Assembly: GCF_016889805.1 (NCBI RefSeq)
Contig: NZ_CP069535.1
Coordinates: 1,116,001 to 1,180,000, forward strand
From: Rhodanobacter sp. FDAARGOS 1247
GTDB lineage: Bacteria > Pseudomonadota > Gammaproteobacteria > Xanthomonadales > Rhodanobacteraceae
Direction of reading: 5' to 3'
DNA length: 64,000 nt
Position numbers and translations under genes: made by a program. The stretch's first letter is position 1. Each line of letters opens with the position of its first letter. A model generated the notes under the pieces. It searched no databases. It saw only the letters and a list, made by a program, of their open reading frames with translations, and was not told the origin of the DNA. Below, in pieces: positions 27,232 through 34,957 of this stretch.

Positions 27232-28041
27232 ATGAGCGAATCCACGGGCACCACGCCGCGAGTCGATCCCTGGACGCTGGCCGGCCTGGCGCTGTTGCTG
27301 TTGCCGCTGCTGACCATGGCGCACGAGCTGGGCGGCCACGCGCTCACCTGCGTCGCCAGCGGGCATCTGCCCAGCCAGCTTGGCGCGTACTACATCGAAT
27401 GTCCCGGCACCGGTCCGTGGGCCCATCGCCTGGTGGCGATGGCCGGCACCGGCATGGACGTGGTGCTGGCCGTGCTGGCGCTGCTCGGCTGGCATCGTGC
27501 GCGGCAGCCGCTGCCGCGGCTGGTGCTGTGGATCGTGTTCACGGTGAAGGGCATGGTGGCCGCCGGTTACTGGATGTTTTCCGGCGTCTCCAACCTGGGC
27601 GACTGGGGCCCGGCTGCCGGCGGCGGCATCGGTCCGCTGCCGTGGCCCTGGCTGTGGCGCGCAGTGATGTTCGTGATCGGTCTGGCCGTCTATATCGGCG
27701 TCGTGAAGCAGTCGATCCGGATGCTGCGGACGATGCTCGGTGGCGGCGAGGTCGCCGGCCGCACCCAGTGGCACATCGCCATGGCGATCTACCTGATCGG
27801 CGGCGTGTCGGCGGTGCTGGTCAGCCTGTTCAATCCGCTGGGCATCATGATCACCCTGATGTCGGCGGTCGCCTCGTCGTTCGGCGGCACCGCGGGCCTG
27901 TTCAACGTCGCCTACGCGAAGCCCTGCAACGAGCCGCCGCGGGGATTCGTGATCGACCGGAGCTACGCCATCTTCGTGGCTGGCGTGCTGATGACGCTGG
28001 CCTTCGCGGCGGTGCTGGGACCGACGGTCTACCTGCGCTGA
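27232..28041 (+). CDS. Membrane protein with an HELGGH (HExxxH) motif
   Basis: This 269-residue protein of unknown function has six or so hydrophobic segments. The first (residues about 15-30) leads directly into HELGGHALTC, with His31, Glu32 and His36. The spacing HExxxH is one residue longer than the M50 protease HExxH and resembles the HExxxH of TldD. It could be a variant site-2-protease-like metallopeptidase or only a metal-binding membrane protein. No clear second metal ligand was recognised. GGAGG precedes the ATG. It converges on the zinc-ribbon gene. Confidence 0.75.
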   Translation: MSESTGTTPRVDPWTLAGLALLLLPLLTMAHELGGHALTCVASGHLPSQLGAYYIECPGTGPWAHRLVAMAGTGMDVVLAVLALLGWHRARQPLPRLVLWIVFTVKGMVAAGYWMFSGVSNLGDWGPAAGGGIGPLPWPWLWRAVMFVIGLAVYIGVVKQSIRMLRTMLGGGEVAGRTQWHIAMAIYLIGGVSAVLVSLFNPLGIMITLMSAVASSFGGTAGLFNVAYAKPCNEPPRGFVIDRSYAIFVAGVLMTLAFAAVLGPTVYLR

Positions 28042-28048
28042 GGGGGGA

Positions 28049-28327
28049 TCAGTCCACCGTTTCCAGCGACTGCTCCCGTTCGCCGACGTGGCCCTCGTCC
28101 GGCGGCGGGAAGTGGTACCACTGCGTGTGTGGCGAGGCCCGCCGGCACGACAGGCACTGGGTCATTTCCCAGTAGTGGCCGCAGCCGGGGCAGCAGCCCG
28201 CCGTCCAGAACGTGTTCCACAAGGTGCCGCAGCCCGAGCCGGGTTCGCGCGAGGTGCAGCACCATCGGCTGTCCGCCCGCGGCTCCCACGCGCAATGCGG
28301 ACAGTGGATGTGCGGTTGGCGTTCCAT
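28049..28327 (-). CDS. Small cysteine-rich zinc-ribbon protein
   Basis: This 92-residue protein has about ten cysteines arranged in pairs (CPHC, CC, CCPGC, CLSC) with many Trp and His residues. The pattern suggests two zinc ribbons. There is no signal peptide or membrane segment, so it is probably cytoplasmic. The function is unknown. It lies 24 bases downstream of the amidase gene on the same strand and may share its transcript. Confidence 0.75.
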   Translation of the reverse strand: MERQPHIHCPHCAWEPRADSRWCCTSREPGSGCGTLWNTFWTAGCCPGCGHYWEMTQCLSCRRASPHTQWYHFPPPDEGHVGEREQSLETVD

Positions 28328-28351
28328 CGGTCGCGACTCCGGGCCTGTGCT

Positions 28352-29974
28352 TCAGCGGCCCGGCGGCACCGGCTTGCCGCCCACGGTGTCGAGGAACCGC
28401 GGCGGCTGCCAGGCTTGCGCATGCTGCTCGAAGCCATAGGCGATCGCGATCAGCGTCGGCTCGCTCCACTTCGCGCCGAACAGCACGATGCCGACGGGCA
28501 GGCCGTGGGCGAAGCCTGCCGGCACGCTGATCGACGGATAGCCCGAGACCGCCGCCGGCTGCGAGGCGCCGCCCACGGTCGGGTCGCCGCTGACGATGTG
28601 GTCGCCAAGCACCGGGTCGGTCATGAAGGCCGGCCCCCACGACGGCGCCAGCAGCGCATCCAGGTGCTGCGCGTGCAGCGCCGCGTCGATGCCTTGCGGG
28701 CCGGACAGCCGCTTCGCCCTGGCCAGCGCATCGGTATATGCCTTGTCGCTGAGCGGGCCCTTTTTTTCCGCCTGCTCGAACAGTTCCTGGCCAAACCACG
28801 GCATCTCCTCGCTGGCGTGCGTGCGGTTGAACGCGATCAGGTCGGCCAGCGTCTTCACGCCGAGGCCCTGCCGCGTGGCGAGGTAGGCATTGATGTCGTG
28901 CTTGAAGTCGTACAGCAGCACGGTGATTTCCGGGTCGCCGAGCTCGGCCAAGTGCGGCAGCTTCACCGGGTCGACGATGATCGCGCCCTGCGCCTTCATC
29001 AACGCGATCGACTCTTCGAGCACGCGATCGGCATTCGGCTCGGCCCCGGCCAGCTGGCGCACCACGCCGATGCGCTTGCCCTTCAGTCCGTTCGGATCGA
29101 GGAACTTCGTGTAGTCGGTCGCATGCCTGTCCGCGTCGCGGGTGGCCGGATCGCGCGGGTCGCTGCCGGCGATCACCGAGAGCAGGGCCGCGGCGTCGGC
29201 CACGCTGCGCGCCATCGGGCCGGCGGTGTCCTGGCTGTGGCTGATCGGCACGATGCCGCTGCGGCTGACCAGGCCCAGGGTCGGCTTGATGCTCACGATG
29301 CCGTTCATCGCCGCGGGGCAGATGATCGAACCGTCGGTCTCGCTGCCGATCGCCACCGTGGTCAGCCCGGCCGCCACCGCCGCCGCGGAGCCGGCACTGG
29401 AACCGCAGGGATTGCGGTCGAGCACGTAGGGATTCTTCGTCTGCCCGCCGCGGGCGCTCCAGCCGCTGCTGGCGTGGTTGGAACGGAAGTTCGCCCACTC
29501 GCTGAGGTTGGTCTTGCCCAGGATCAGCGCGCCGCCCTTGCGCAGCCGCTCGACCAGGCCGGCGTCGCGCGGCGCGGGCGCGCCGGCCAGCGCCAGCGAG
29601 CCGGCCGTGGTCAGCATGCGGTCGCCGGTGTCGATGTTGTCCTTGAGCAGTACCGGGATGCCGTACAGCGGGCCGAGTTTGTCATGAGCACCGCGGGCCG
29701 CGTCCAGCGTGCCGGCCAGTTGCAGCGCATCGGGATTGGTCTCGATCACCGCGTGCAGGCTCGGGCCGGCACGGTCGATCCGTTCGATCCGTTGCAGCAA
29801 CTGGCCGGTCAACTGGCGGCTGTCCAGCGTGCCGGCGTCCATGCGCTGCTGCAGCTGATCGATCGAGGCGTAGGCGGTGTCGGCGGGCGGCGCCGCCGGA
29901 ACTTCCGCGGCCAGCGCCGGGCCGGCGAGCAGGGCGGTGACGAGCGCGGCGAGATGGACGGCTGAACGATTCAC
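28352..29974 (-). CDS. Secreted amidase (amidase signature family)
   Basis: This 540-residue enzyme belongs to the amidase signature family, which hydrolyses amide bonds with a Ser-cisSer-Lys triad. The Lys is in VLLKDNI, the cis-Ser in PCGSSAGS, and the nucleophile Ser in ETDGSI. The first 25 residues (NRSAVHLAALVTALLAGPALA) are a signal peptide ending in ALA-A, so it is probably periplasmic. The start is taken as GTG 29974, directly before the signal peptide; the 91 codons upstream look non-coding. It is not a GatA, because it is exported and stands alone. The substrate is unknown. It diverges from the cytochrome genes. Confidence 0.88.
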   Translation of the reverse strand: MNRSAVHLAALVTALLAGPALAAEVPAAPPADTAYASIDQLQQRMDAGTLDSRQLTGQLLQRIERIDRAGPSLHAVIETNPDALQLAGTLDAARGAHDKLGPLYGIPVLLKDNIDTGDRMLTTAGSLALAGAPAPRDAGLVERLRKGGALILGKTNLSEWANFRSNHASSGWSARGGQTKNPYVLDRNPCGSSAGSAAAVAAGLTTVAIGSETDGSIICPAAMNGIVSIKPTLGLVSRSGIVPISHSQDTAGPMARSVADAAALLSVIAGSDPRDPATRDADRHATDYTKFLDPNGLKGKRIGVVRQLAGAEPNADRVLEESIALMKAQGAIIVDPVKLPHLAELGDPEITVLLYDFKHDINAYLATRQGLGVKTLADLIAFNRTHASEEMPWFGQELFEQAEKKGPLSDKAYTDALARAKRLSGPQGIDAALHAQHLDALLAPSWGPAFMTDPVLGDHIVSGDPTVGGASQPAAVSGYPSISVPAGFAHGLPVGIVLFGAKWSEPTLIAIAYGFEQHAQAWQPPRFLDTVGGKPVPPGR

Positions 29975-30037
29975 GGTAACCCCCGGTCTGGTGGAAGCGG
30001 CTGCTGTCGCAAGGCTGCAGCTTAGCGCCGCTGCGGC

Positions 30038-30065
30038 TTGGACGTCGCGGCGGCACGCGTACAAT
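30038..30065 (+). promoter_or_regulatory. Promoter of the cytochrome c pair
   Basis: TTGGAC and TACAAT are spaced by 16 bases. The -10 box ends only 6 bases before the ATG at 30072, so transcription would start at or next to the start codon. This fits the absence of a Shine-Dalgarno box and suggests a leaderless mRNA. Confidence 0.55.
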
Positions 30066-30071
30066 GGGCGG

Positions 30072-30827
30072 ATGACCAAAACCCGTCGCCCGCTCCGTCC
30101 CCGCTGGTTTGCCGTTGCCTCCCTGTTTGCATTCGCGCTGATCGGCGCCAGCGCCAGTCGCGCCGCCGACGCGCCGGTGATTCCCGACACCTTGCAGCAG
30201 CGCATTGCCGCCTGCACCAGTTGCCACGGCGTGCACGGCGAAGGCACCCCCGGCAGCGGCTACTTCCCGCGACTGGCGGGCAAGCCGGCCGCGTATCTGG
30301 CGCGGCAGCTGCAGGACTTCCAGAACGGCCTGCGCAAGTACGCGCCGATGGAATACACGGTGCGCCAGTTGCCGCCGGCGTACATCCGCGAGATCGCCGA
30401 GTATTTCGCGGCGCAGCAGGTGCCCTACAGCCGCTCGCCGCTGCCGCCGGTGTCGGCGGCGGCGCTGCAGCGTGGCGAGGAACTGATCGGCAAGGGCGAC
30501 CCGGCCCGCAGGATTCCCGCGTGCAGCAGTTGCCACGGCAGCCAGCTGACCGGCGTGGAGCCGTCCACGCCCGGACTGGTCGGCTTGCCGTATGACTACC
30601 TCAGCGCGCAACTGGGCTCGTGGCGCACGCATACCCGCTCCACCGTGGCGCCGGACTGCATGGCCACGGTGGCGAGCCGGCTCAGCGCCGCGGACATCAC
30701 CGCGGTGGCCGCCGCGCTGGCCAGTCGCGAGCTGCCGGCCGACACCCATGCGCAGCCGGCCGGTTCGGTGACGCCGCCGCTGGCGTGCGGGGTGCTGGTG
30801 CTCGGCGCCACCGGGGACGACTCATGA
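30072..30827 (+). CDS. Di-haem cytochrome c (c4-like)
   Basis: This 251-residue exported electron carrier has a signal peptide (WFAVASLFAFALIGASASRA) followed by two class I haem domains. The haem motifs are CTSCH (Cys48-His52) and CSSCH (Cys151-His155). The block GYFPRLAGKPAAYLARQLQDFQNGLR is typical of cytochrome c4. The last four bases overlap the next gene (ATGA), so it is co-translated with the tri-haem cytochrome and probably passes electrons to or from it. Confidence 0.9.
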   Translation: MTKTRRPLRPRWFAVASLFAFALIGASASRAADAPVIPDTLQQRIAACTSCHGVHGEGTPGSGYFPRLAGKPAAYLARQLQDFQNGLRKYAPMEYTVRQLPPAYIREIAEYFAAQQVPYSRSPLPPVSAAALQRGEELIGKGDPARRIPACSSCHGSQLTGVEPSTPGLVGLPYDYLSAQLGSWRTHTRSTVAPDCMATVASRLSAADITAVAAALASRELPADTHAQPAGSVTPPLACGVLVLGATGDDS

Positions 30828-32113
30828 AAGCGCTGCGTTGGCTGCTGCTGGCGGTCGTGCTGCTGATCGTGGCGTTGCTGGCCTGGTGGTGGTTCGGTGG
30901 CGGCCATGCGCCCACGCCGCGCTCGGCCAGCAAGGTTTCCGCGGCCACGCTGGCGGACCCGCAGTTGCTCGCGCAAGGCCGGTACCTGGCCATCGTCGGT
31001 GACTGCGCCGGCTGCCACACCGCCCAGGGCGGGGCGCCGCTGGCCGGCGGTCGGGTGATAGTCACGCCCTTTGGCGACATCCCGGCGCCGAACATCACGC
31101 CCGATCGCGAGACCGGCCTGGGCGAGTGGAGCTTCGAGGACTTCTGGCAGGCGCTGCACGCCGGCAAGGGTCGTCATGGCGAGCTGCTGTATCCGGCCTT
31201 CCCCTACACCTCGTATACCCATGTGAGTCGCGACGACGCGCTGGCGATGTTTGCCTGGTTGCAGTCGCTGCCGCCGGTGCACCAGCCCGACGGCAAGTCG
31301 TCGCTGGCCTTCCCGTACAGCGTGCGCAACAGCCTGAAGGCCTGGCGCGCGCTGTACTTCCGCGAAGGCGGGTTCACGCCCGACCCGGCGCGATCGGCCG
31401 AGTGGAATCGCGGCGCCTACCTGGTGCAGGGACTGGGCCATTGCAACGAATGCCATGCAGCCCGCGACTCGCTGGGCGGCACGCCGGCGGACGTGCACCT
31501 CACCGGCGGCCAGATCCCGGTGCAGAACTGGTACGCGCCGGATCTGAGCACCCGCCGCCACGGTGGCCTGGAAGGCTGGAGCGCACAGGACATCGTCGAC
31601 CTGCTGAAGACCGGGCAGTCGGCGAAAGGCGCAGCCTTCGGCCCGATGGCCGCGGTGGTTTCCGGCAGCACCCAGCACATGAGCGAGGCCGACCTGCACG
31701 CGATCGCCAGCTACCTGCAATCGCTGCCACCCCGCGCCGCGGCCGCCGAACAACCCGTGCTGTTCGATGCCAAGGCGCTGACCGAGCAGGGCGAGAAGGT
31801 CTACACGCAGCATTGCGCGGAATGCCACGGCAAGCGCGGCGAAGGCGTGGCCGGCATCTATCCGCCGCTGGACGGCAACTCCTCGGTGACCGAGCCCAGC
31901 GGCATCAACGCCACGCGGATGGTCCTGCTCGGCGGCTTTGCCCCGGCCACCACGGCGAATCCGCGGCCGTACTCGATGCCGCCGTTCGCGCAGCAATTGA
32001 GTGACCAGGAAGTGGCCGCCGTGGTGACCTACCTCCGCCGCAGCTGGAGCAACCAGGCCTCGATCGTGCGCGCCGAGCAGGTGCGGGCTTCGCGGCACAC
32101 GCCCGTCGATTGA
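30824..32113 (+). CDS. Membrane-anchored tri-haem cytochrome c (alcohol dehydrogenase subunit type)
   Basis: This 429-residue protein has one N-terminal membrane anchor (residues about 5-25) and three CxxCH sites: CAGCH at 61-65, CNECH at 207-211 and CAECH at 331-335. The layout matches the cytochrome subunit of membrane-bound alcohol, aldehyde or gluconate dehydrogenases, which passes electrons to ubiquinone or an oxidase. No flavin or PQQ dehydrogenase subunit is adjacent, so its partner is unknown. The start overlaps the stop of the di-haem cytochrome gene. Confidence 0.9.
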   Translation: MKALRWLLLAVVLLIVALLAWWWFGGGHAPTPRSASKVSAATLADPQLLAQGRYLAIVGDCAGCHTAQGGAPLAGGRVIVTPFGDIPAPNITPDRETGLGEWSFEDFWQALHAGKGRHGELLYPAFPYTSYTHVSRDDALAMFAWLQSLPPVHQPDGKSSLAFPYSVRNSLKAWRALYFREGGFTPDPARSAEWNRGAYLVQGLGHCNECHAARDSLGGTPADVHLTGGQIPVQNWYAPDLSTRRHGGLEGWSAQDIVDLLKTGQSAKGAAFGPMAAVVSGSTQHMSEADLHAIASYLQSLPPRAAAAEQPVLFDAKALTEQGEKVYTQHCAECHGKRGEGVAGIYPPLDGNSSVTEPSGINATRMVLLGGFAPATTANPRPYSMPPFAQQLSDQEVAAVVTYLRRSWSNQASIVRAEQVRASRHTPVD

Positions 32114-32122
32114 CCGGCCGGC

Positions 32123-32641
32123 TCAACCGCCGGCGCGAGCCGCGCGGTAGTGCGCGGCCAAGGCCCGCCACGGCACGATGTCCCAGTGCCCGCGCGCCTG
32201 GCCGGACGGGGAGGGCAGCACGAACAGTCGGGTCTGGCCCAGGGTTTCCTCCTGCATGCCGTAGCTCACCGCGTGGCCGAGTGCGGCGCGTGCCGCGTTC
32301 TTGCTGGTGAAGGCGAGCAGGCGCGGGGCATGGCGTTCGATCCTGGCGCGCAGCGCCGGCACGTCGAAGGCATCGCGTGGCAGGTCGGCGTCGTTGCCGC
32401 TGTGGCGCTTGGCCAGGTCGGTGAGGCCGATGCCGTAGCCGGTCAGCAGGGGGAATTCGGCCGGTGCCAGCAGGCGGGGCGTCAGCCCGGCCTCGAACAG
32501 GGCGCGCCAGAACAGGTTGCCGGGGTGGGCGTAGTAAGCCCGTTCGGCGGCCGAGCGCCGGCCCGCCGCGGTGCCGCAGAACACCAGCGCCAGGCCCGCT
32601 TGCAGCAGGTCGGGCAGGATGGGATCAGTCCGTCGCGGCAT
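32123..32641 (-). CDS. Mug/TDG-type DNA glycosylase
   Basis: This 172-residue protein resembles the mismatch uracil/thymine glycosylase family of the uracil-DNA glycosylase superfamily. The first conserved block is FCGTAAGRRSA, replacing the GLNPG-like motif of E. coli Mug. HPGNLFWRALFEAGLTPRLL and LLTGYGIGLTDLAKR follow. The LPSPSGQA block near the C-terminus corresponds to the family's minor-groove loop. It would remove U, hypoxanthine or T opposite G. It overlaps the upstream PP-loop gene by 17 bases and is probably co-transcribed with it. Confidence 0.82.
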   Translation of the reverse strand: MPRRTDPILPDLLQAGLALVFCGTAAGRRSAAERAYYAHPGNLFWRALFEAGLTPRLLAPAEFPLLTGYGIGLTDLAKRHSGNDADLPRDAFDVPALRARIERHAPRLLAFTSKNAARAALGHAVSYGMQEETLGQTRLFVLPSPSGQARGHWDIVPWRALAAHYRAARAGG

Positions 32642-33317
32642 GGTCGTCGAGCAGGAAGTCGGTGAACTGGAAGCGTTCGTCGCGCAGCACCGACTCGCCG
32701 CGGCGCAGCTTCAGCGGCTGGCGGAACAGCGGGCCGGCGTAACTGAGCGTGTGGAATTCGCCGCGCTCGCCGCAGGGATCGACCCCGGCAGGCAGCGCGT
32801 CGAGCAGGGCCGCGTCGTAGTCGCGGCCGCAGAAGATAGCGTCCAGCTGCCGGGTGTCCACGCAGCACAGCACGGCGCGATGGCCCTCGCTGACGAAGCG
32901 CCGCGACAGGGCAGCGGTGTCCTCGCCCCACAGCGGGAACACGGCGCGCCAGTTCTCGCGGCCCAGCTGGCGCACGCGGTAGTCGCGCACGTCCTCCAGG
33001 AACAGGTCGCCGAAGGCGCAGTGGCGGATACCCGGCCAGCGCATGCGCGCCTCGACCAGCGCCTGCGCATGGGCCTGCTCGTAGGCCTCGTTGCTGCCGG
33101 GCCAGTCCAGCATCACCTCGAGCACCGGCAGTCCCAGCGCATCGGCCTGTGCCAGCAGCACCTCGCGCGGGGTGCCGTGCATGGCCACCCGCTGGTAGTT
33201 GCGGTTGAGCGTGGTCAGCAGCCCGACCAGCTGCCATTGCGGGTCCGCCCGCAACCGCTGCAGCGCCAGCAGGCAGTCCTTGCCGCCGCTCCAGGCCAGC
33301 AGAATGGGTGTCGTCAT
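32625..33317 (-). CDS. PP-loop ATPase of the diphthine-ammonia ligase (Dph6) type
   Basis: This 230-residue protein has the pyrophosphatase loop SGGKDC at the N-terminus and the family blocks FGDLFLEDVRDYR and CGERGEFHTLSYAGPLF. Eukaryotic and archaeal Dph6 amidates diphthine on EF2. Bacteria lack diphthamide, so the bacterial substrate is unknown. The start at 33317 has GGAG about 8 bases upstream and is preferred over 33350. It diverges from rng. Confidence 0.8.
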   Translation of the reverse strand: MTTPILLAWSGGKDCLLALQRLRADPQWQLVGLLTTLNRNYQRVAMHGTPREVLLAQADALGLPVLEVMLDWPGSNEAYEQAHAQALVEARMRWPGIRHCAFGDLFLEDVRDYRVRQLGRENWRAVFPLWGEDTAALSRRFVSEGHRAVLCCVDTRQLDAIFCGRDYDAALLDALPAGVDPCGERGEFHTLSYAGPLFRQPLKLRRGESVLRDERFQFTDFLLDDHAATD

Positions 33318-33395
33318 GCGTTCAGCTCCGGGGAACGGGCGGGTGTCCATTTTGCGTCATCCGCGCCGGCAGGGCGGATTCCATGGCGTGGTTCA

Positions 33396-33424
33396 TCGAC
33401 AGCCCGCGGCCGCACCGCTATAAA
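33396..33424 (+). promoter_or_regulatory. Promoter of the rng-yhdP operon
   Basis: TCGACA and TATAAA are spaced by 17 bases, one of the best sigma-70 matches in the window. The start point would be near 33431, with a short leader carrying GGGGAG before GTG 33449. In E. coli, rng follows mreBCD and maf; here it has its own promoter. Confidence 0.65.
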
Positions 33425-33448
33425 GATGCTCTGTCCGGGGAGTATGCA

Positions 33449-34921
33449 GTGAGCGAAGAAATCCTGATCAACGTGACCCCGCGCGAGACGCGGGTCGGGG
33501 TGGTCGAGAACGGCATGTTGCAGGAAGTGCACGTCGAACGGGCATCGAAGCGGGGCTATGTCGGCAACATCTACAAGGGCCGCGTGCAGCGGGTGATGCC
33601 GGGCATGCAGGCGGTGTTCGTGGAGATCGGACTGGAGCGCGCGGCGTTCCTGCACGCCTCGGACATCGTGCGGCCCGCTGCGGCCGACGGCAGCGAAGGC
33701 AATGGCCACGGCCATGTCCCCTCGATCAGCGAACTGGTGCACGAAGGCCAGGAGATCGTGGTGCAGGTGGTCAAGGACCCGATCAGCAGCAAGGGCGCCC
33801 GGCTGTCGACCCACCTGTCGATCCCCTCGCGCTACCTGGTGCTGCTGCCGTATGCGCGCACCCTGGGCATCTCCGCCCGGATCGAGGACGAGGCCGAACG
33901 CCAGCGCCTGCGCGACGTGCTCAATCCGCTGATCGGCGAAAACCCGCTGGGCTACATCGTGCGCACCAATGCCGAAGGGCAGAGCGCCGAATCGCTGGCC
34001 TTCGACGTGACCTACCTGGGCAAGGTCTGGCGCGTGGTGCAGGAGAACATCGCCAAGGCGAAGCTGTGCGAGCGCGTCTACGAGGAACTGTCGCTGCCGC
34101 TGCGCAGCCTGCGCGACATGCTCAACGACGACATCGAGAAGGTGCGGGTGGATTCGCGCCTCACCTTCGACAACGTGGTGAAGTTCGTGCACAAGTTCAT
34201 GCCCAGCCTGGACGACCGCATCGAGCACTACGACGGCGAGCGGCCGATCTTCGACCTGTACGGCGTCGAGGACGAGATGCAGCGCGCGCTGAAGAAGGAA
34301 GTGCCGCTGAAATCCGGTGGCCACCTGATCGTCGACCAGACCGAGGCGATGACCACGATCGACGTCAACACCGGCGCCTATCTCGGCTCCCGCAACCTCG
34401 AGGAAACCGTCTACCGCACCAACCTGGAAGCGGCGCAGGCCGCCTCGCGGCAACTGCGCCTGCGCAACCTGGGCGGCATCATCATCATCGACTTCATCGA
34501 CATGGTCGACGAGGAGCACAAGCGCCAGGTGCTGCGCATGCTGGGCAAGGGGCTGGCGCGCGACCACGCCAAGACCACGGTGTATCCGATGTCGGCGCTG
34601 GGACTGGTCGAGATGACCCGCAAGCGCACCACCGAAAGCCTGGCGCGCCAGCTGTGCGAACCCTGCCCGGCCTGCAACGGCCGCGGCCTGCTGAAGACCG
34701 CCGAGACGGTGACCTACGAGATCTTCCGCGAGATCACCCGCGCGGTGCGCCAGTTCAACGCGCAGCAGCTGCTGGTGATGGCCAGCCCCGCGGTGGTCAA
34801 CCGGATCCTCGAGGAGGAGTCCAGCGCGGTGGCCGAACTGGAAGAGTTCATCTCCAAAAGCATACGCTTCCAGGCCGAAGAGCATTACTCGCAGGAACAG
34901 TTTGATGTCGTCTTGCTGTAA
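33449..34921 (+). CDS. rng: Ribonuclease G
   Basis: This 490-residue endoribonuclease of the RNase E/G family matures the 5' end of 16S rRNA and cleaves some mRNAs. The N-terminal S1 domain, the catalytic DNase I-like domain with acidic residues in IIIIDFIDMVDEEHK, and the zinc-link cysteines in CEPCPACNGRG are all present. It lacks the long C-terminal scaffold of RNase E. GTG 33449 is chosen because GGGGAG lies 7 bases upstream and it gives the family start SEEILINVTPRETRV. It heads an operon with yhdP. Confidence 0.95.
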   Translation: MSEEILINVTPRETRVGVVENGMLQEVHVERASKRGYVGNIYKGRVQRVMPGMQAVFVEIGLERAAFLHASDIVRPAAADGSEGNGHGHVPSISELVHEGQEIVVQVVKDPISSKGARLSTHLSIPSRYLVLLPYARTLGISARIEDEAERQRLRDVLNPLIGENPLGYIVRTNAEGQSAESLAFDVTYLGKVWRVVQENIAKAKLCERVYEELSLPLRSLRDMLNDDIEKVRVDSRLTFDNVVKFVHKFMPSLDDRIEHYDGERPIFDLYGVEDEMQRALKKEVPLKSGGHLIVDQTEAMTTIDVNTGAYLGSRNLEETVYRTNLEAAQAASRQLRLRNLGGIIIIDFIDMVDEEHKRQVLRMLGKGLARDHAKTTVYPMSALGLVEMTRKRTTESLARQLCEPCPACNGRGLLKTAETVTYEIFREITRAVRQFNAQQLLVMASPAVVNRILEEESSAVAELEEFISKSIRFQAEEHYSQEQFDVVLL

Positions 34922-34957
34922 ATCCGCCGGCGGCACCTCCGGCCTGGATCGCCGCGC

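Noticed and set aside
27232..28041. Calling the HELGGH protein a definite M50 site-2 protease
   Set aside because: The motif is HExxxH, not HExxH, and no NxxPxxxLDG-like second motif was seen.
28352..30247. Full 631-codon frame as the amidase gene
   Set aside because: The first 91 codons precede the signal peptide and overlap the divergent promoter region. GTG 29974 gives a normal exported protein.
32625..33317. Naming the PP-loop gene as a true diphthamide synthase
   Set aside because: Bacteria have no diphthamide-modified EF2, so only the family resemblance is stated.
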